DNA of 64,000 bases from Amycolatopsis sp. NBC_00345 (GCF_036116635.1 NZ_CP107995.1:7998001-8062000); one strand, 5' to 3'. Numbered from the stretch's first letter, positions 7,198 to 16,047 are shown. Numbers and translations: made by a program. Notes: generated by a model from the sequence alone, not told the origin.

Positions 7198-9018
7198 TCA
7201 GCCCAGACGCTGGGCCAGCGCGTCGAGCTCGTCGCGCAGCGAGGTCGGGACCTCGCCGATCTTCTCGAACCACTCCTCGATCAGCGGCAGCTCCTCGCGC
7301 CACTCGGCCGGGTCCACGGCCAGCGCGGCCTGGATGTCCTCGGCCGGCTCGGTCAGGCCCTCGGTGTCGAGGTCGGCGGCGGTCGGCACGAAGCCGATCG
7401 GCGTCTCGACCGCGTTGCCGCGGCCCTCGACCCGGTCGATGACCCACTTGAGCACGCGCGAGTTCTCGCCGAAGCCCGGCCACAGGAACCGGCCGTCGTC
7501 GCCGCGGCGGAACCAGTTGACGTAGAAGATCTTCGGCAGCTTGTTCGCGTCGGCGTTCTTGCCCAGCGTCAGCCAGTGCTTGAAGTAGTCACCGGCGTGG
7601 TAGCCGAGGAACGGCAGCATGGCCATCGGGTCGCGGCGCACGTTGCCGACGGCGCCGGCCGCGGCCGCCGTGGTCTCCGACGACATCGTGGCGCCCATGA
7701 ACACGCCGTGCTGCCAGTCGCGGGCCTCGTTCACCAGCGGCACGGTGGTCTTGCGGCGGCCGCCGAACAGGATCGCCGAGATCGGCACGCCCTTCGGGTC
7801 GTCCCACTCCGGCGCGAGGATCGGGCACTGCGACATCGGCGTGCAGTAGCGCGAGTTCGGGTGCGCCGCCTTCTCCGCGGAGTCCGGCGTCCAGTCCTGG
7901 TGCTTCCACGAGATGGCGTGCTCGGGCTTGTTCTCCATGCCCTCCCACCAGATGTCCCCGTCGTCGGTCAGCGCGACGTTGGTGAACACGGTGTTGCCCT
8001 GCTCGATGGTGCGCATGGCGTTCGGGTTGGTGTGCCAGTCGGTGCCCGGCGCAACGCCGAAGAAGCCGAACTCGGGGTTGACCGCGTACAGCCGGCCGTC
8101 TTCGCCGAAACGCATCCACGCGATGTCGTCGCCGAGGGTTTCGGCGCGCCAGCCCGGAATGGTCGGCTGCAGCATCGCGAGGTTGGTCTTGCCGCAGGCG
8201 CTCGGGAACGCCGCCGCGACGTAGTGGACCTCGTCCTGCGGCGAGATCAGCTTGAGGATCAGCATGTGCTCGGCGAGCCAGCCCTCGTCGCGCGCCATCA
8301 CCGAGGCGATGCGCAGCGAGTAGCACTTCTTGCCCAGCAACGAGTTTCCGCCGTAACCCGAGCCGTAGCTCCAGATCGCGCGCTCTTCGGGGAAGTGCGA
8401 AATGTACTTCGTCTCGTTGCACGGCCAGGCGACGTCCTTCTGGCCCGGCTCGAGCGGCGCGCCGACGGAATGCAGCGCGGGCACGAATTCGCGCTCGGCG
8501 CCGTCCGGTCCGACGAACTTTTCGAGCGCGGCCCGGCCGGCGCGCGTCATCACACGCATCGACGCCACGACGTAGGCGAAATCGGTGATTTCCACACCCA
8601 GCTTGGGATTCTCATCGCTGAGCGGGCCCATGCAGAACGGGATCACGTACATCGTGCGGCCCCGCATCGAGCCGCGGTACAGCTCGGTCATGGTGGCCTT
8701 CATCTCGGCCGGGTCGGTCCAGTTGTTCGTCGGGCCAGCGTCCTCCGGCCGCGCCGAACAGATGAAGGTGCGGTCCTCGACCCTGGCGACGTCACCGGGG
8801 TCGGAAGTGGCCCAGTAGGAGTTCGGCTTGGCCTTCAGCTGCACGAAGGTGCCGGCCTCGACCAGTTCGTCGTTGATCCTGGCGGCCTCTTCGTCGGACC
8901 CGTCGACCCACACCACGCGGTCCGGGGTGGTCAGATCGGCGACCTCCCGGACCCAGGACAGCACGCCACTGTGCGTCGTCGGCGCGGTGTCCAGTCCGGG
9001 GATGGCGACTGCGGTCAT
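7198..9018 (-). CDS. pckG: Phosphoenolpyruvate carboxykinase (GTP)
   Basis: 606 aa, normal for the GTP-dependent family. It converts oxaloacetate and GTP to phosphoenolpyruvate, GDP and CO2, the entry step of gluconeogenesis in the cytosol. The kinase P-loop is F-P-S-A-C-G-K-T-N-L near residue 272. Also visible are the second nucleotide/metal motif L-G-D-D-I-A-W-M, the substrate loop Y-G-G-N-S-L-L-G-K-K, and R-E-F-V-P-A-L-H-S-V-G near residue 175. ATG at 9018 was chosen over upstream starts because GGAG lies 6-7 nt before it and the protein then begins like known homologues. The leader contains a terminator-like hairpin (9048-9082), possibly regulatory. Confidence 0.97.
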   Translation of the reverse strand: MTAVAIPGLDTAPTTHSGVLSWVREVADLTTPDRVVWVDGSDEEAARINDELVEAGTFVQLKAKPNSYWATSDPGDVARVEDRTFICSARPEDAGPTNNWTDPAEMKATMTELYRGSMRGRTMYVIPFCMGPLSDENPKLGVEITDFAYVVASMRVMTRAGRAALEKFVGPDGAEREFVPALHSVGAPLEPGQKDVAWPCNETKYISHFPEERAIWSYGSGYGGNSLLGKKCYSLRIASVMARDEGWLAEHMLILKLISPQDEVHYVAAAFPSACGKTNLAMLQPTIPGWRAETLGDDIAWMRFGEDGRLYAVNPEFGFFGVAPGTDWHTNPNAMRTIEQGNTVFTNVALTDDGDIWWEGMENKPEHAISWKHQDWTPDSAEKAAHPNSRYCTPMSQCPILAPEWDDPKGVPISAILFGGRRKTTVPLVNEARDWQHGVFMGATMSSETTAAAAGAVGNVRRDPMAMLPFLGYHAGDYFKHWLTLGKNADANKLPKIFYVNWFRRGDDGRFLWPGFGENSRVLKWVIDRVEGRGNAVETPIGFVPTAADLDTEGLTEPAEDIQAALAVDPAEWREELPLIEEWFEKIGEVPTSLRDELDALAQRLG

Positions 9019-9047
9019 CTCTACTCCTGACTTCCGACGACAAAAGA

Positions 9048-9082
9048 GCCCACACCTCGAACGACTGTGTTCAGGTGCGGGC
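9048..9082 (-). promoter_or_regulatory. Terminator-like hairpin in the pckG leader
   Basis: On the minus strand, GCCCGCACCT (9082-9073) pairs with AGGTGTGGGC (9057-9048), with one mismatch, and is followed by TCTTTTG. It lies 30 nt before the pckG start codon, so it could attenuate pckG or stop an upstream transcript. Confidence 0.45.
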
Positions 9083-9107
9083 TTCATTGCCGGCGACCGA
9101 ATGGCTT

Positions 9108-9141
9108 CGCACACCGGCGGCGGACCGGTGTGCGGGTTTTT
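9108..9141 (+). terminator. Intrinsic terminator-like hairpin with no upstream gene
   Basis: Perfect 10 bp stem CGCACACCGG / CCGGTGTGCG with 7 nt loop followed by GGTTTTTGG on the plus strand. No plus-strand gene precedes it. It lies 25 bp from the pckG leader hairpin, so the two might mark a small plus-strand RNA. The remaining interval to 9375 contains only an inverted AACCGA/TCGGTT pair (9177-9199) and a possible pckG -10 (minus-strand TACAGT, 9151-9156). Confidence 0.5.
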
Positions 9142-9320
9142 GGGATTCCTCGACTGTAGCCGGATGACCGGCAGGTAACCGAGAGCTGACCTGTCGGTTC
9201 TCTCACAAGAACGATAAGGGAATCGATTCAGTTGTCACTGGATCGGCCCATAACCGAAAATCTTTTCGAGTGGCCTGAGTCGCAATCGTGGCCGAAGGGC
9301 GTCTCGCCGGAAACGCGAAG

Positions 9321-9351
9321 GGGCCCGGCGACGCTGACGCGTGCCGGGCCC
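9321..9351 (-). terminator. Terminator downstream of DUF6802-like gene
   Basis: 9 bp GC-only stem GGGCCCGGC / GCCGGGCCC with a 13 nt loop, 24 bp past the stop of the minus-strand gene at 9376. It lacks a clear T run. Confidence 0.55.
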
Positions 9352-9375
9352 GGTGTGATGCAGGTTACTGATGGG

Positions 9376-10086
9376 TCAGTTGGGGCTGATCCACTGGCCG
9401 GTGCCGGAGTCGATCTTCGCGACGCCGTTGAGCAGCTGGGTGCCGTCGCCGCCCCAGGCGTGGTCGCCCGCGGGGTCGGCGGCCACCGGGTCGGGGGCCG
9501 TGGCGCCGTTGCCGCCGTCGGCCTCGGTCCACTGGCCGGTGCCGGTGTGGTCGAACGTGGTGGTGGTGCCGTCGGCGTCGATCTGCACCGCGATGTCGGC
9601 CTCGCCGTCGCCGTTGGTGTCGGTGAACGCGATCGTGCCGCCGGACTTGGTGTCGACGACCGCGGTGTCGTTGTGGCCGTCGTGGTCGGTGTCGATGGTG
9701 GCGACGCCGGCGTCGACCTCGCCGTCGGGCAGGTCGGCGTGGATGTGGCCGCTCGTCGAGTCGTCCTGGCCGTGCGAGTCGGTGCCGCCGGGGTGGCCGC
9801 CACCCGACTCGACCCACGAGCCGCTCGCCTCGTCGTACACGGCCTGGTCCACGACGTGGCCGGTCGAGTCGAGCACCGCGTAGTGGTCGGCGGTGCCGTC
9901 GTGGTCGCTGTCGATGAACGCCTGCGCGGTGCCGTCGTCGTGCTCGACGATCGCGGTGTCGGACACCCCGTCCTGGTCGGTGTCGTAGTTGACCTCGGCC
10001 TGGTACTCCTGGCCGTCGACGTGGACCGTCATCGCGTCGGTGCCGCCGGCGTCGGTGTCGGTGCCGCCACTCTCGTCGACCCACAT
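9376..10086 (-). CDS. Acidic DUF6802-like protein with Asp-rich repeats
   Basis: 236 aa, very acidic, rich in Asp, Gly and Thr. It contains several D-x-D-x-D-G-x-x-D segments (D-T-D-Q-D-G-V-S-D, D-S-D-H-D-G-T-A-D, D-T-D-H-D-G-H-N-D, D-T-N-G-D-G-E-A-D) spaced by beta-rich stretches, resembling calcium loops of EF-hand or thrombospondin-type-3 kind. The layout matches the actinobacterial DUF6802 family as remembered. No signal peptide or membrane helix is seen, so the location is unclear. ATG at 10086 is preceded by AAAAGGGGGC, a good ribosome-binding site. It is a single-gene unit with its own terminator. Confidence 0.72.
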   Translation of the reverse strand: MWVDESGGTDTDAGGTDAMTVHVDGQEYQAEVNYDTDQDGVSDTAIVEHDDGTAQAFIDSDHDGTADHYAVLDSTGHVVDQAVYDEASGSWVESGGGHPGGTDSHGQDDSTSGHIHADLPDGEVDAGVATIDTDHDGHNDTAVVDTKSGGTIAFTDTNGDGEADIAVQIDADGTTTTFDHTGTGQWTEADGGNGATAPDPVAADPAGDHAWGGDGTQLLNGVAKIDSGTGQWISPN

Positions 10087-10183
10087 GGGAAAAGCCCCCT
10101 TTTACGACCGGGTCTCACCGGCTGCTTCGTTGTCGAACGGTATGACTCACGTTAGGCCGGTTCGGTTCCCGACCACAACCTGA

Positions 10184-12022
10184 TCACGCCGTTGCCGAAG
10201 CCGCGTCACGCAGCGCGCGGATGCGGCTGAGCAGGGATTCGGCCCGGTCGCGGCCCTCGGTGGCGTCCCGGAGCCGCTTGGCGACGACGGCGATCTTCTT
10301 GGCCCGCTCCTGCGCGCCCATCTTGATCGTCTTGTCGACCTCTTTCAGCTCGGCCTCGATGGATTCGATGCGCCGGGTGAGGGCCTCGTCGAGCGCCATG
10401 GACAGCTGCTGTTCCGCCTCGATGAGCTGTTCGGCGACGAGCTGGTCGAGCGTCGAGCGGGCGTCGGCGATGGCCTCGACCAGCCATTGCTTCATGTGCT
10501 GCTTGTCGGCCGCGTGTTTGCGGGTGCGGGCCATCCACCAGCCCGCGCCGAGGCCGATGATGATCGTCGCGGGCAGCACCACCGGGTTGAGGATGGCGAC
10601 GCCGGCCAGCGGGAGCGCGGCGATCTTGGCCCCGCCGACGCCACCCGAGATGCCCATGAAAACGAGCAGTTTGTCCTCGGCCGTCGGCGGCTTCTTGTCC
10701 GGCGGGCGCAGCACCACGGGCGGTCCGCCGGCCCGCGCGAACTGCGCGCGGATCACGTCCAGCTCCTCGGCGGAAAACAGCTCCGACAACGCCACGTTCG
10801 TGACGTGGTTGAGGCGCTGGGAAAGCAGCATGGAGATCCGCTGCGACGTCGTCTGCAGCGCGATGTCCACCTGCTGCGGCAACGCGGCCAGCTCGTCCCG
10901 CTTCGCGGCATCGATGCGCTGGCGGAAGTGCGTCTGCGCGTCCCGCATCTCGCGGCTGCTCTCGTGGCCGACCTCGACCCGGGTGCGCTGCACCTCGCCG
11001 CGCAGCTTGAGCTGCCAGCCGCGGGTCGACGTGCGGCGCTCGGCCTGCAGCTGGTCACGGCGTTCGCGCAGCTGCTCCGCCTCGGCCTCGCCCGCGGACA
11101 GCGCGCGGCTCTCCGCCTGCAGCTTCGCCTTGATCCCGCCGAGCGCGCTGGAGAGCGCCCGCAGCGTGTTGGCCTCGGCGAGCATGGCCGAACGGCCGAC
11201 GAGCAGCTCCTGCAGCGCGACCTGCACCGTCGCGATGCCGGACTTCTCCCGCAGCATCGCGGCCACCTGCTCGTTCGGCGCCTTCGCGGCCGTCTCGAAC
11301 ACGCGGGCCGACACGGGGTGGAAGACGGCGTCGGCGAACCTCGGCGCGTGCTGGGCCAGCAGCTGCTTGTCGGCCTCCAGGATCTCCCGCCAGCCGCGGA
11401 ACATGTCCACCTTGGCCAGCACGAACACCACGGTTTCGACGCGGTCGCCGACGTCGCGGAGGAACTGCAGCTCGGTGGAGGTGAACGGCGCCGACGCGTC
11501 GACCACGAACACCAGCGCCGTCGCGCCTGCCGCAGCTTCCTTGGCCAGCTCGCCGTGCAGCGAGTCCAGCCCGCCGACACCCGGTGTGTCGACGACCGTC
11601 ACGCGCTCCAGCAGCGGCACCGGGCCGCTGACCTCGACGTAACGCGGCGGGATCTGCCCGGCCGGCAGCTCGTGCGTCGCGGAAACCCAGTTCACCAGCT
11701 CACGCAGGTCGATCGGCACGGACGCGAGCTGGCCGGGGTAACAGGCCGACGCGCCCCAGGCCCCGGCGTGCTCGAACACCAGGTACGTGGCGGTGGCGAC
11801 GTCAGCGTCCACAGGGGACAGTCCCGGCATCCCGAGCAGGGCGTTGACCAGTGAGCTCTTGCCCCGGTTGGTCTCGCCGACCACCACCACGGACGGCTTC
11901 TTCGGCCGCGCCCGGCGGACCTCGTCGACCCATTTGGCGGCCTGCGGATCGGCCTCGCGGACGACGGTCGTCAGCTGCTCACGCGCGGCCTGGACCTGCG
12001 CGGGCAGGGTGGGCGCGGTCAT
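10184..12022 (-). CDS. Dynamin-like GTPase
   Basis: 612 aa. GTPase motifs: G1 G-E-T-N-R-G-K-S-S (about residues 49-57), G3 D-T-P-G-V-G-G, G4 A-K-V-D. Long coiled-coil helices follow (about 270-400), then a hydrophobic pair near 450-500 that could insert in membrane, and another coiled coil to the end. This is the architecture of bacterial dynamin-like proteins such as mycobacterial IniA or Streptomyces DynA/DynB, which remodel or protect membranes. ATG overlaps the stop of the GrpE-like gene (ATGA). A second GTPase of the same type lies at 14367, so a hetero-oligomeric pair is likely (inference). Confidence 0.88.
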   Translation of the reverse strand: MTAPTLPAQVQAAREQLTTVVREADPQAAKWVDEVRRARPKKPSVVVVGETNRGKSSLVNALLGMPGLSPVDADVATATYLVFEHAGAWGASACYPGQLASVPIDLRELVNWVSATHELPAGQIPPRYVEVSGPVPLLERVTVVDTPGVGGLDSLHGELAKEAAAGATALVFVVDASAPFTSTELQFLRDVGDRVETVVFVLAKVDMFRGWREILEADKQLLAQHAPRFADAVFHPVSARVFETAAKAPNEQVAAMLREKSGIATVQVALQELLVGRSAMLAEANTLRALSSALGGIKAKLQAESRALSAGEAEAEQLRERRDQLQAERRTSTRGWQLKLRGEVQRTRVEVGHESSREMRDAQTHFRQRIDAAKRDELAALPQQVDIALQTTSQRISMLLSQRLNHVTNVALSELFSAEELDVIRAQFARAGGPPVVLRPPDKKPPTAEDKLLVFMGISGGVGGAKIAALPLAGVAILNPVVLPATIIIGLGAGWWMARTRKHAADKQHMKQWLVEAIADARSTLDQLVAEQLIEAEQQLSMALDEALTRRIESIEAELKEVDKTIKMGAQERAKKIAVVAKRLRDATEGRDRAESLLSRIRALRDAASATA

Positions 12023-12459
12023 GAGACGCGCTTCGCGTAGACAGTGACGATCGGCGCGCGCAGCAGGCGCTCGTGATCGGCGAACCCGGTCACCTCGGTC
12101 TCGGCGACGACGCCGTCGAGCGCCGGGTCTTCGGTCGTGACCGCGCCGCCCGCCTCGTGCCGGGCCGGGTCGAAGCGCTCGCCGTCCGGGCGCAGCGCGG
12201 TGACGCCGATGCCGGCCAGCCCGTGCTCCAGCCGCTCGACCACTCCACCGCTGCGGGCGCGGTCCAGCGCGTAGAGGCAGAGCTGGATGAGGGCCTGGCG
12301 GTCGGCCAACGCTCGCTTGAGTTCGTCACTCGGGGCAGCTACGACATCCACACCGGTGTTCGACGCAGCCTCCTCGGCCCGGGTTCCCTCGGCGTCGACA
12401 GCGTCAGTGTCGTCGGCGGAATCGACTTCCTTGTTGCGAAACCAAGCCAAAACCCTCAC
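12019..12459 (-). CDS. GrpE-like protein
   Basis: 146 aa. The C-terminal half resembles the GrpE beta domain: G-V-T-A-L-R-P-D-G-E-R-F-D-P-A-R-H-E-A then V-V-A-E-T-E-V-T-G-F and L-L-R-A-P-I-V-T-V-Y. The N-terminal half has a single amphipathic helix (residues ~45-80), shorter than the long GrpE coiled coil. Real GrpE is the nucleotide exchange factor of DnaK; here no DnaK is nearby and the partner could be an Hsp70-like protein elsewhere or the adjacent dynamin. GTG at 12459 overlaps the TetR stop (GTGA) and the gene's own stop overlaps the dynamin start, so the three are coupled. Confidence 0.7.
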   Translation of the reverse strand: MRVLAWFRNKEVDSADDTDAVDAEGTRAEEAASNTGVDVVAAPSDELKRALADRQALIQLCLYALDRARSGGVVERLEHGLAGIGVTALRPDGERFDPARHEAGGAVTTEDPALDGVVAETEVTGFADHERLLRAPIVTVYAKRVS

Positions 12460-13133
12460 CCCTGGTCGTCCACTGAGCCGCCCGGACGGCCCGGCGGGAT
12501 TCCACCAGTCTGGGGCAGATCGCCGCCACTCGGGGGCGAAACGGGACAAAGGAGCCGCTCCAGCAGCAGCCGCAGCACCGTCTGCTCGTGGTCGACGTCG
12601 AGCCCGGGGTCGAGGCTGGCCCGCGACAGCAGCGCGTCGACGAGCGCGAAGATCCAGTTGCCCGCATCCTCGGACGCCAGCACCGGGTCGAGCCGTCCAG
12701 CCGCGACCCCGCGGGCCACGAGTTCGGTGAGCCCGACGCGCATCTGGTCGTCGTTGGCCCGGATCAGCGCCGCGAACTCGGGGTCACGCGCGGCCTGGGC
12801 GGCCGCTTCGAGCACGAGCCGGACGATGCCGGGGACGACCAGCGGCTCGGCCAGCCGCTCGACCACCAAACGCACGGCCGCCCACGGGTCGTCGAGCGCG
12901 GCCGCGGCGGCGAGCAGCTCGGCGTTGTCCTGGGTGTCCTCGGTGAAGATGCCGACGAACACGGCTCGCTTGGTGGGGAAGTAGTGGAACAGGCTGCCCG
13001 AGCTGATCCCGGCCGCGCGGCAGATGGCCGCGGTGGAGGTCTTCTCGAAGCCTTCGCGTGCGAAGCAGCCCGCGGCCGCGTCGAGGATGGCGCGGCGCTT
13101 CGCGGCGTGCTTCGCCGGGTCGACCGTCCTCAT
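12456..13133 (-). CDS. TetR-family transcriptional regulator
   Basis: 225 aa. The N-terminal helix-turn-helix is clear: R-R-A-I-L-D-A-A-A-G-C-F-A-R-E-G-F-E-K-T then I-C-R-A-A-G-I-S-S-G-S-L-F-H-Y-F. The C-terminal helical domain would bind a ligand that cannot be predicted. ATG at 13133 is used because it overlaps the stop of the YqeB-like gene. It is the second gene of a run of four with 4 bp overlaps and probably regulates the promoter upstream of YqeB, where an ACCG-N6-CGGT repeat lies (inference). Confidence 0.9.
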   Translation of the reverse strand: MRTVDPAKHAAKRRAILDAAAGCFAREGFEKTSTAAICRAAGISSGSLFHYFPTKRAVFVGIFTEDTQDNAELLAAAAALDDPWAAVRLVVERLAEPLVVPGIVRLVLEAAAQAARDPEFAALIRANDDQMRVGLTELVARGVAAGRLDPVLASEDAGNWIFALVDALLSRASLDPGLDVDHEQTVLRLLLERLLCPVSPPSGGDLPQTGGIPPGRPGGSVDDQG

Positions 13134-13609
13134 CGCTCGGGCGGGGGCTCGTCGAGCCACGGGTGGCCGTGACCGGTGAACGCCGCCGCCAGCTCACCGC
13201 GGTCGAGGTCGGTGCTCTCGCGGGCGATCTCGCGCTCGCCGGTGCCGAGCAGCACGAGCTTCTTGCCGTCGAGGAAAACGGCCGTCAGCTCCGCGTCGAT
13301 CCGGCGGCGGTGCCCGGCGCGCTCCAGCGTGACGCGGGTGGGCGAGACCGTGACCACCAGCCGGTCGCGCGCCCAGACCACGGCGAACGCCATGCCCAGC
13401 ACGACGCCGACGGCCAGCGCGCCGAGCAGTCGCCACGGCTGTTCCGCACCCGCGAGCAGCCGGAACGGCCCCTGCACCGGGAACCAGGCGAGCGACGCCA
13501 CCCAGCCGGACAGCGCCTGCACCAGCCAGCCGAGCAGTGCGCCGGCCACGGGGCAGACGATCCAGGACCCGCGGCGCACCCAGGTCGGCTCGTCGAGCAC
13601 GGTTTCCAT
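13130..13609 (-). CDS. YqeB-family membrane protein
   Basis: 159 aa with two membrane segments in the first 80 residues (around G-A-L-L-G-W-L-V-Q-A-L and G-A-L-A-V-G-V-V-L-G-M), then a soluble beta-rich domain with V-F-L-D-G-K-K-L-V-L-L-G and H-G-H-P-W near the end, the pattern of actinobacterial YqeB-like proteins. Function unknown. ATG at 13609 lies 8 nt after the -10 element TAATAA, so the mRNA would be leaderless; this decides the start over ATG 13618, which overlaps the -10. First gene of the TetR/GrpE/dynamin unit. Confidence 0.75.
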   Translation of the reverse strand: METVLDEPTWVRRGSWIVCPVAGALLGWLVQALSGWVASLAWFPVQGPFRLLAGAEQPWRLLGALAVGVVLGMAFAVVWARDRLVVTVSPTRVTLERAGHRRRIDAELTAVFLDGKKLVLLGTGEREIARESTDLDRGELAAAFTGHGHPWLDEPPPER

Positions 13610-13617
13610 GGCCACCA

Positions 13618-13645
13618 TTATTAGACCGTGTGCTCGGTTTATCAA
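13618..13645 (-). promoter_or_regulatory. Leaderless promoter of the dynamin operon with possible TetR site
   Basis: On the minus strand: -35 TTGATA (13645-13640), 16 bp spacer, -10 TAATAA (13623-13618), then 8 nt to the ATG. Within the spacer is the inverted repeat ACCG-N6-CGGT (13625-13638), well placed for repression by the operon's TetR protein. Confidence 0.6.
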
Positions 13646-13688
13646 AAAACGACCAAGGAATCCCCAGGTGCAAGCGTTTGCGGGAAGC

Positions 13689-14330
13689 TCAGGCGAGCTC
13701 GCGGATCACCGCGCGCATGGCCGCTTCAAGCGCCGGCGGGTCCTCGGCGAAGCGGGACGAAACGAGGATCTGGTCCTCGGCCGTGCGGGTCCAGATCCGG
13801 CCCGCGACGGAGATCTCGATGACCGACAGCCGGAACGGGTGAGCGCGGCGGCCGAGGTCCACCTCCGTCTCGCGGACGAGCTGGCCCATCCGGTCACCGG
13901 CCAGGATGTGGCGGCGGTAGAAGCCGGGCGCGGACAGCGGCGCGCCGTCTCGCAGTCCCGAGCCGCGCGCGGCGGCGAAGTGCCGCGACGCCGCGGGAGC
14001 GAAGTGCTGGACGGCGAGGTCGATCGCCGAACCGTCGCCCGGCACGGGACGGCGTAAGCGGGTTCGCGGCGTGCGGGGACCGGGCTCGCTCCGCCCGCGC
14101 AGCGCCGTCAGGAGGTCGGTCCACCAGCCGGACCACTGCGCCTGCACCTCGGCCCGGTTGATGGCGGGCGGGATGTGCACCGGCACCGCGGGCTCCACCG
14201 GAGGCAGCACCTGGCCGTCGTCGACCGAGAGCGCGAGCACATCGCGGAGGTACAACGCGAGGTCGATCTGATGCTCGCTCCCCCAGGACGCCCGCCACGA
14301 AGTGGTGTTCTCCAGTTGCACGAAATCCAC
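13689..14330 (-). CDS. Conserved-looking protein of unknown function
   Basis: 213 aa, soluble, no membrane segments or signal. Not recognised. It has a Trp-rich middle (Q-W-S-G-W-W-T-D-L-L) and a C-terminal alpha/beta part containing L-S-V-I-E-I-S-V-A-G-R-I-W. It lies 36 bp after the second dynamin gene on the same strand, so the two are likely cotranscribed. The order dynamin, this gene, YqeB, TetR, GrpE-like, dynamin makes a link with membrane maintenance plausible but unproven. Confidence 0.6.
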   Translation of the reverse strand: MDFVQLENTTSWRASWGSEHQIDLALYLRDVLALSVDDGQVLPPVEPAVPVHIPPAINRAEVQAQWSGWWTDLLTALRGRSEPGPRTPRTRLRRPVPGDGSAIDLAVQHFAPAASRHFAAARGSGLRDGAPLSAPGFYRRHILAGDRMGQLVRETEVDLGRRAHPFRLSVIEISVAGRIWTRTAEDQILVSSRFAEDPPALEAAMRAVIRELA

Positions 14331-14366
14331 CCTACGCCGAAAACGGCCGGGGCTTCGTCGGCTCGG

Positions 14367-15968
14367 CTACTCGCGGATCTGTTGCCAGATCAGGAAATAA
14401 GCCCGGTGGACGACGTGCGCGACGCGGCTCTGCGCGGGCGTCGCGCCGAACGACGCGAAGGATCGCCACCAGCCGGCTCGCTCCAGCGCGTGCGCGGCGA
14501 GCTCCGTCCGCGCCGCGCCCGGAAGGCCGAGCTGCGCGCCGATGTCGGCGTTGCTGCCGACACGCAGCACCTCCTCCGACAGGTCCTCCGGCATGTCGAC
14601 GGCGCCGGAAGCGACGAGCGTCAGCGCCTCCAGCAGCCGCAGCGCGTGCGCCTCCGGCTTGGCGAGCAGGACCTCGATGGCGTCGTGCACCCGTTGCCGC
14701 TCGCCCGCGTCGCCGGACGCGTGCGCCAGCGCGGTCACGGACGCGAGCGCGGCCGCGGCCTTGATCCCGTCGGCGCGCGCGGCGAAGACGATGGAGAGCC
14801 GCTGGCGCACGGCGTCCAGGCCGGACGCGTCGAGCAGCGTCCGCCGCAGCGCGCCCGCGGTGATGGCCGACTCGGCGCGGATCGCGTCGACCGCGCACCG
14901 GACGCCGAACAGGTCCAGCTTCTCCAGCAGCCGCAACCGGATGCCGGAGGGCACGTCGCACTCCCAGCTGGTGAAGATGTCGGCCGAGATCAGCATCGTT
15001 TCGAGGACGTCGTCGTCCAGTTCGGAGAGCTGGCGCAGCGCCTCGGCGTCGGCGGAGGTGAAGCCGCCGGACTCCGCGGACTCGGCCATCAGGCCGATCA
15101 CCGGCAGCACGTCGGCCACCCGCGGCTTGAGCGTGCTGGCCTGCTTCTCCGCGAGCATCGTCGCGGCCTTCCAGACGTCGCCGCCGGAGCCCTCCACGGA
15201 CTCCGCGACGATCGTGTCCGCCTTGTTCAGCACGGCGATCGCGTTGACCGGGCCCGCTTCGCGGCTCGCGGTGGCGGCGGTGAACGCGGCGAGCGCCTGC
15301 TGGTCGTCGGCGCGCACGCCCTGCGTCACGACGTATAAGACGGCCTCCGCGCCCGCGACGGCGTTTCGCGAGGTGTCGTCCAGCTCGTTGGAATCCTCGC
15401 CGTCACCGCCCTGTTTGGCGGCGCCCAGCAACAGCTCGGTGCGCGAGACGGACGCGGCGTCGAGCGAGCCGAGGCCCGGGGTGTCGATCACCGTCATGCC
15501 CTGCAGCACGGCGTTGGTCAGGTACGCCTCGAGGTGCGAGACCTCGCTGATGTCCACGCCCAGCTCGGCCGGGATCGACCCGTCGGCGGCGAAGGGCAGC
15601 ACCTGCTTGCGGCCGTCGGTGAAAACGACCTCGACGCGGTCCACCGTGCCGTACTGGAACCGGGTGACGAGCCGGGTGCACTCGCCGACGTCGGTGGGCG
15701 CGACCCGGCGCCCGATCAGCGCGTTGACCAGCGTCGACTTACCCGACTTGATCCGCCCGGCGACGGCCACCTGCAACGGCGCGCCCAGCCGGCGCAGCAC
15801 CTCGGCGAACCCCGCGGCCGTGCGCGGGGAGACCTGCGACTGCAGCCGGTGGCACAGGTTGGCCACCGACATCGACAGCGGGCCCGCGAGGCGCCCCTGC
15901 TCCGCCGCTGCCGTCACGGCCCCCTCCAGACTGGTCTTTTCGGTAAGTCCGCCGACGAATCGTGCCAT
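14367..15968 (-). CDS. Dynamin-like GTPase, second copy
   Basis: 533 aa. G1 is A-G-R-I-K-S-G-K-S-T-L-V (about residues 71-82), G3 D-T-P-G-L-G-S, G4 N-K-A-D. A helical stalk follows; no strong membrane helix, unlike the other dynamin here. Such asymmetry (one member with a membrane paddle, one without) is common in paired bacterial dynamins, e.g. IniA/IniC. ATG at 15968 is preferred (GAGG nine bases upstream); ATG at 15977 in the same frame is possible. Confidence 0.87.
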   Translation of the reverse strand: MARFVGGLTEKTSLEGAVTAAAEQGRLAGPLSMSVANLCHRLQSQVSPRTAAGFAEVLRRLGAPLQVAVAGRIKSGKSTLVNALIGRRVAPTDVGECTRLVTRFQYGTVDRVEVVFTDGRKQVLPFAADGSIPAELGVDISEVSHLEAYLTNAVLQGMTVIDTPGLGSLDAASVSRTELLLGAAKQGGDGEDSNELDDTSRNAVAGAEAVLYVVTQGVRADDQQALAAFTAATASREAGPVNAIAVLNKADTIVAESVEGSGGDVWKAATMLAEKQASTLKPRVADVLPVIGLMAESAESGGFTSADAEALRQLSELDDDVLETMLISADIFTSWECDVPSGIRLRLLEKLDLFGVRCAVDAIRAESAITAGALRRTLLDASGLDAVRQRLSIVFAARADGIKAAAALASVTALAHASGDAGERQRVHDAIEVLLAKPEAHALRLLEALTLVASGAVDMPEDLSEEVLRVGSNADIGAQLGLPGAARTELAAHALERAGWWRSFASFGATPAQSRVAHVVHRAYFLIWQQIRE

Positions 15969-16047
15969 GCCGGTCATCCTCGGGTCGCACCGAAGGTGCT
16001 ACCGGCGGGCGACGCGCCGTGGCCCCGCGCCGACTTAGGGTTGAAGC

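Noticed and set aside
7576..9030. Plus-strand frame antisense to pckG
   Set aside because: His/Arg/Val-rich shadow of a clear enzyme gene.
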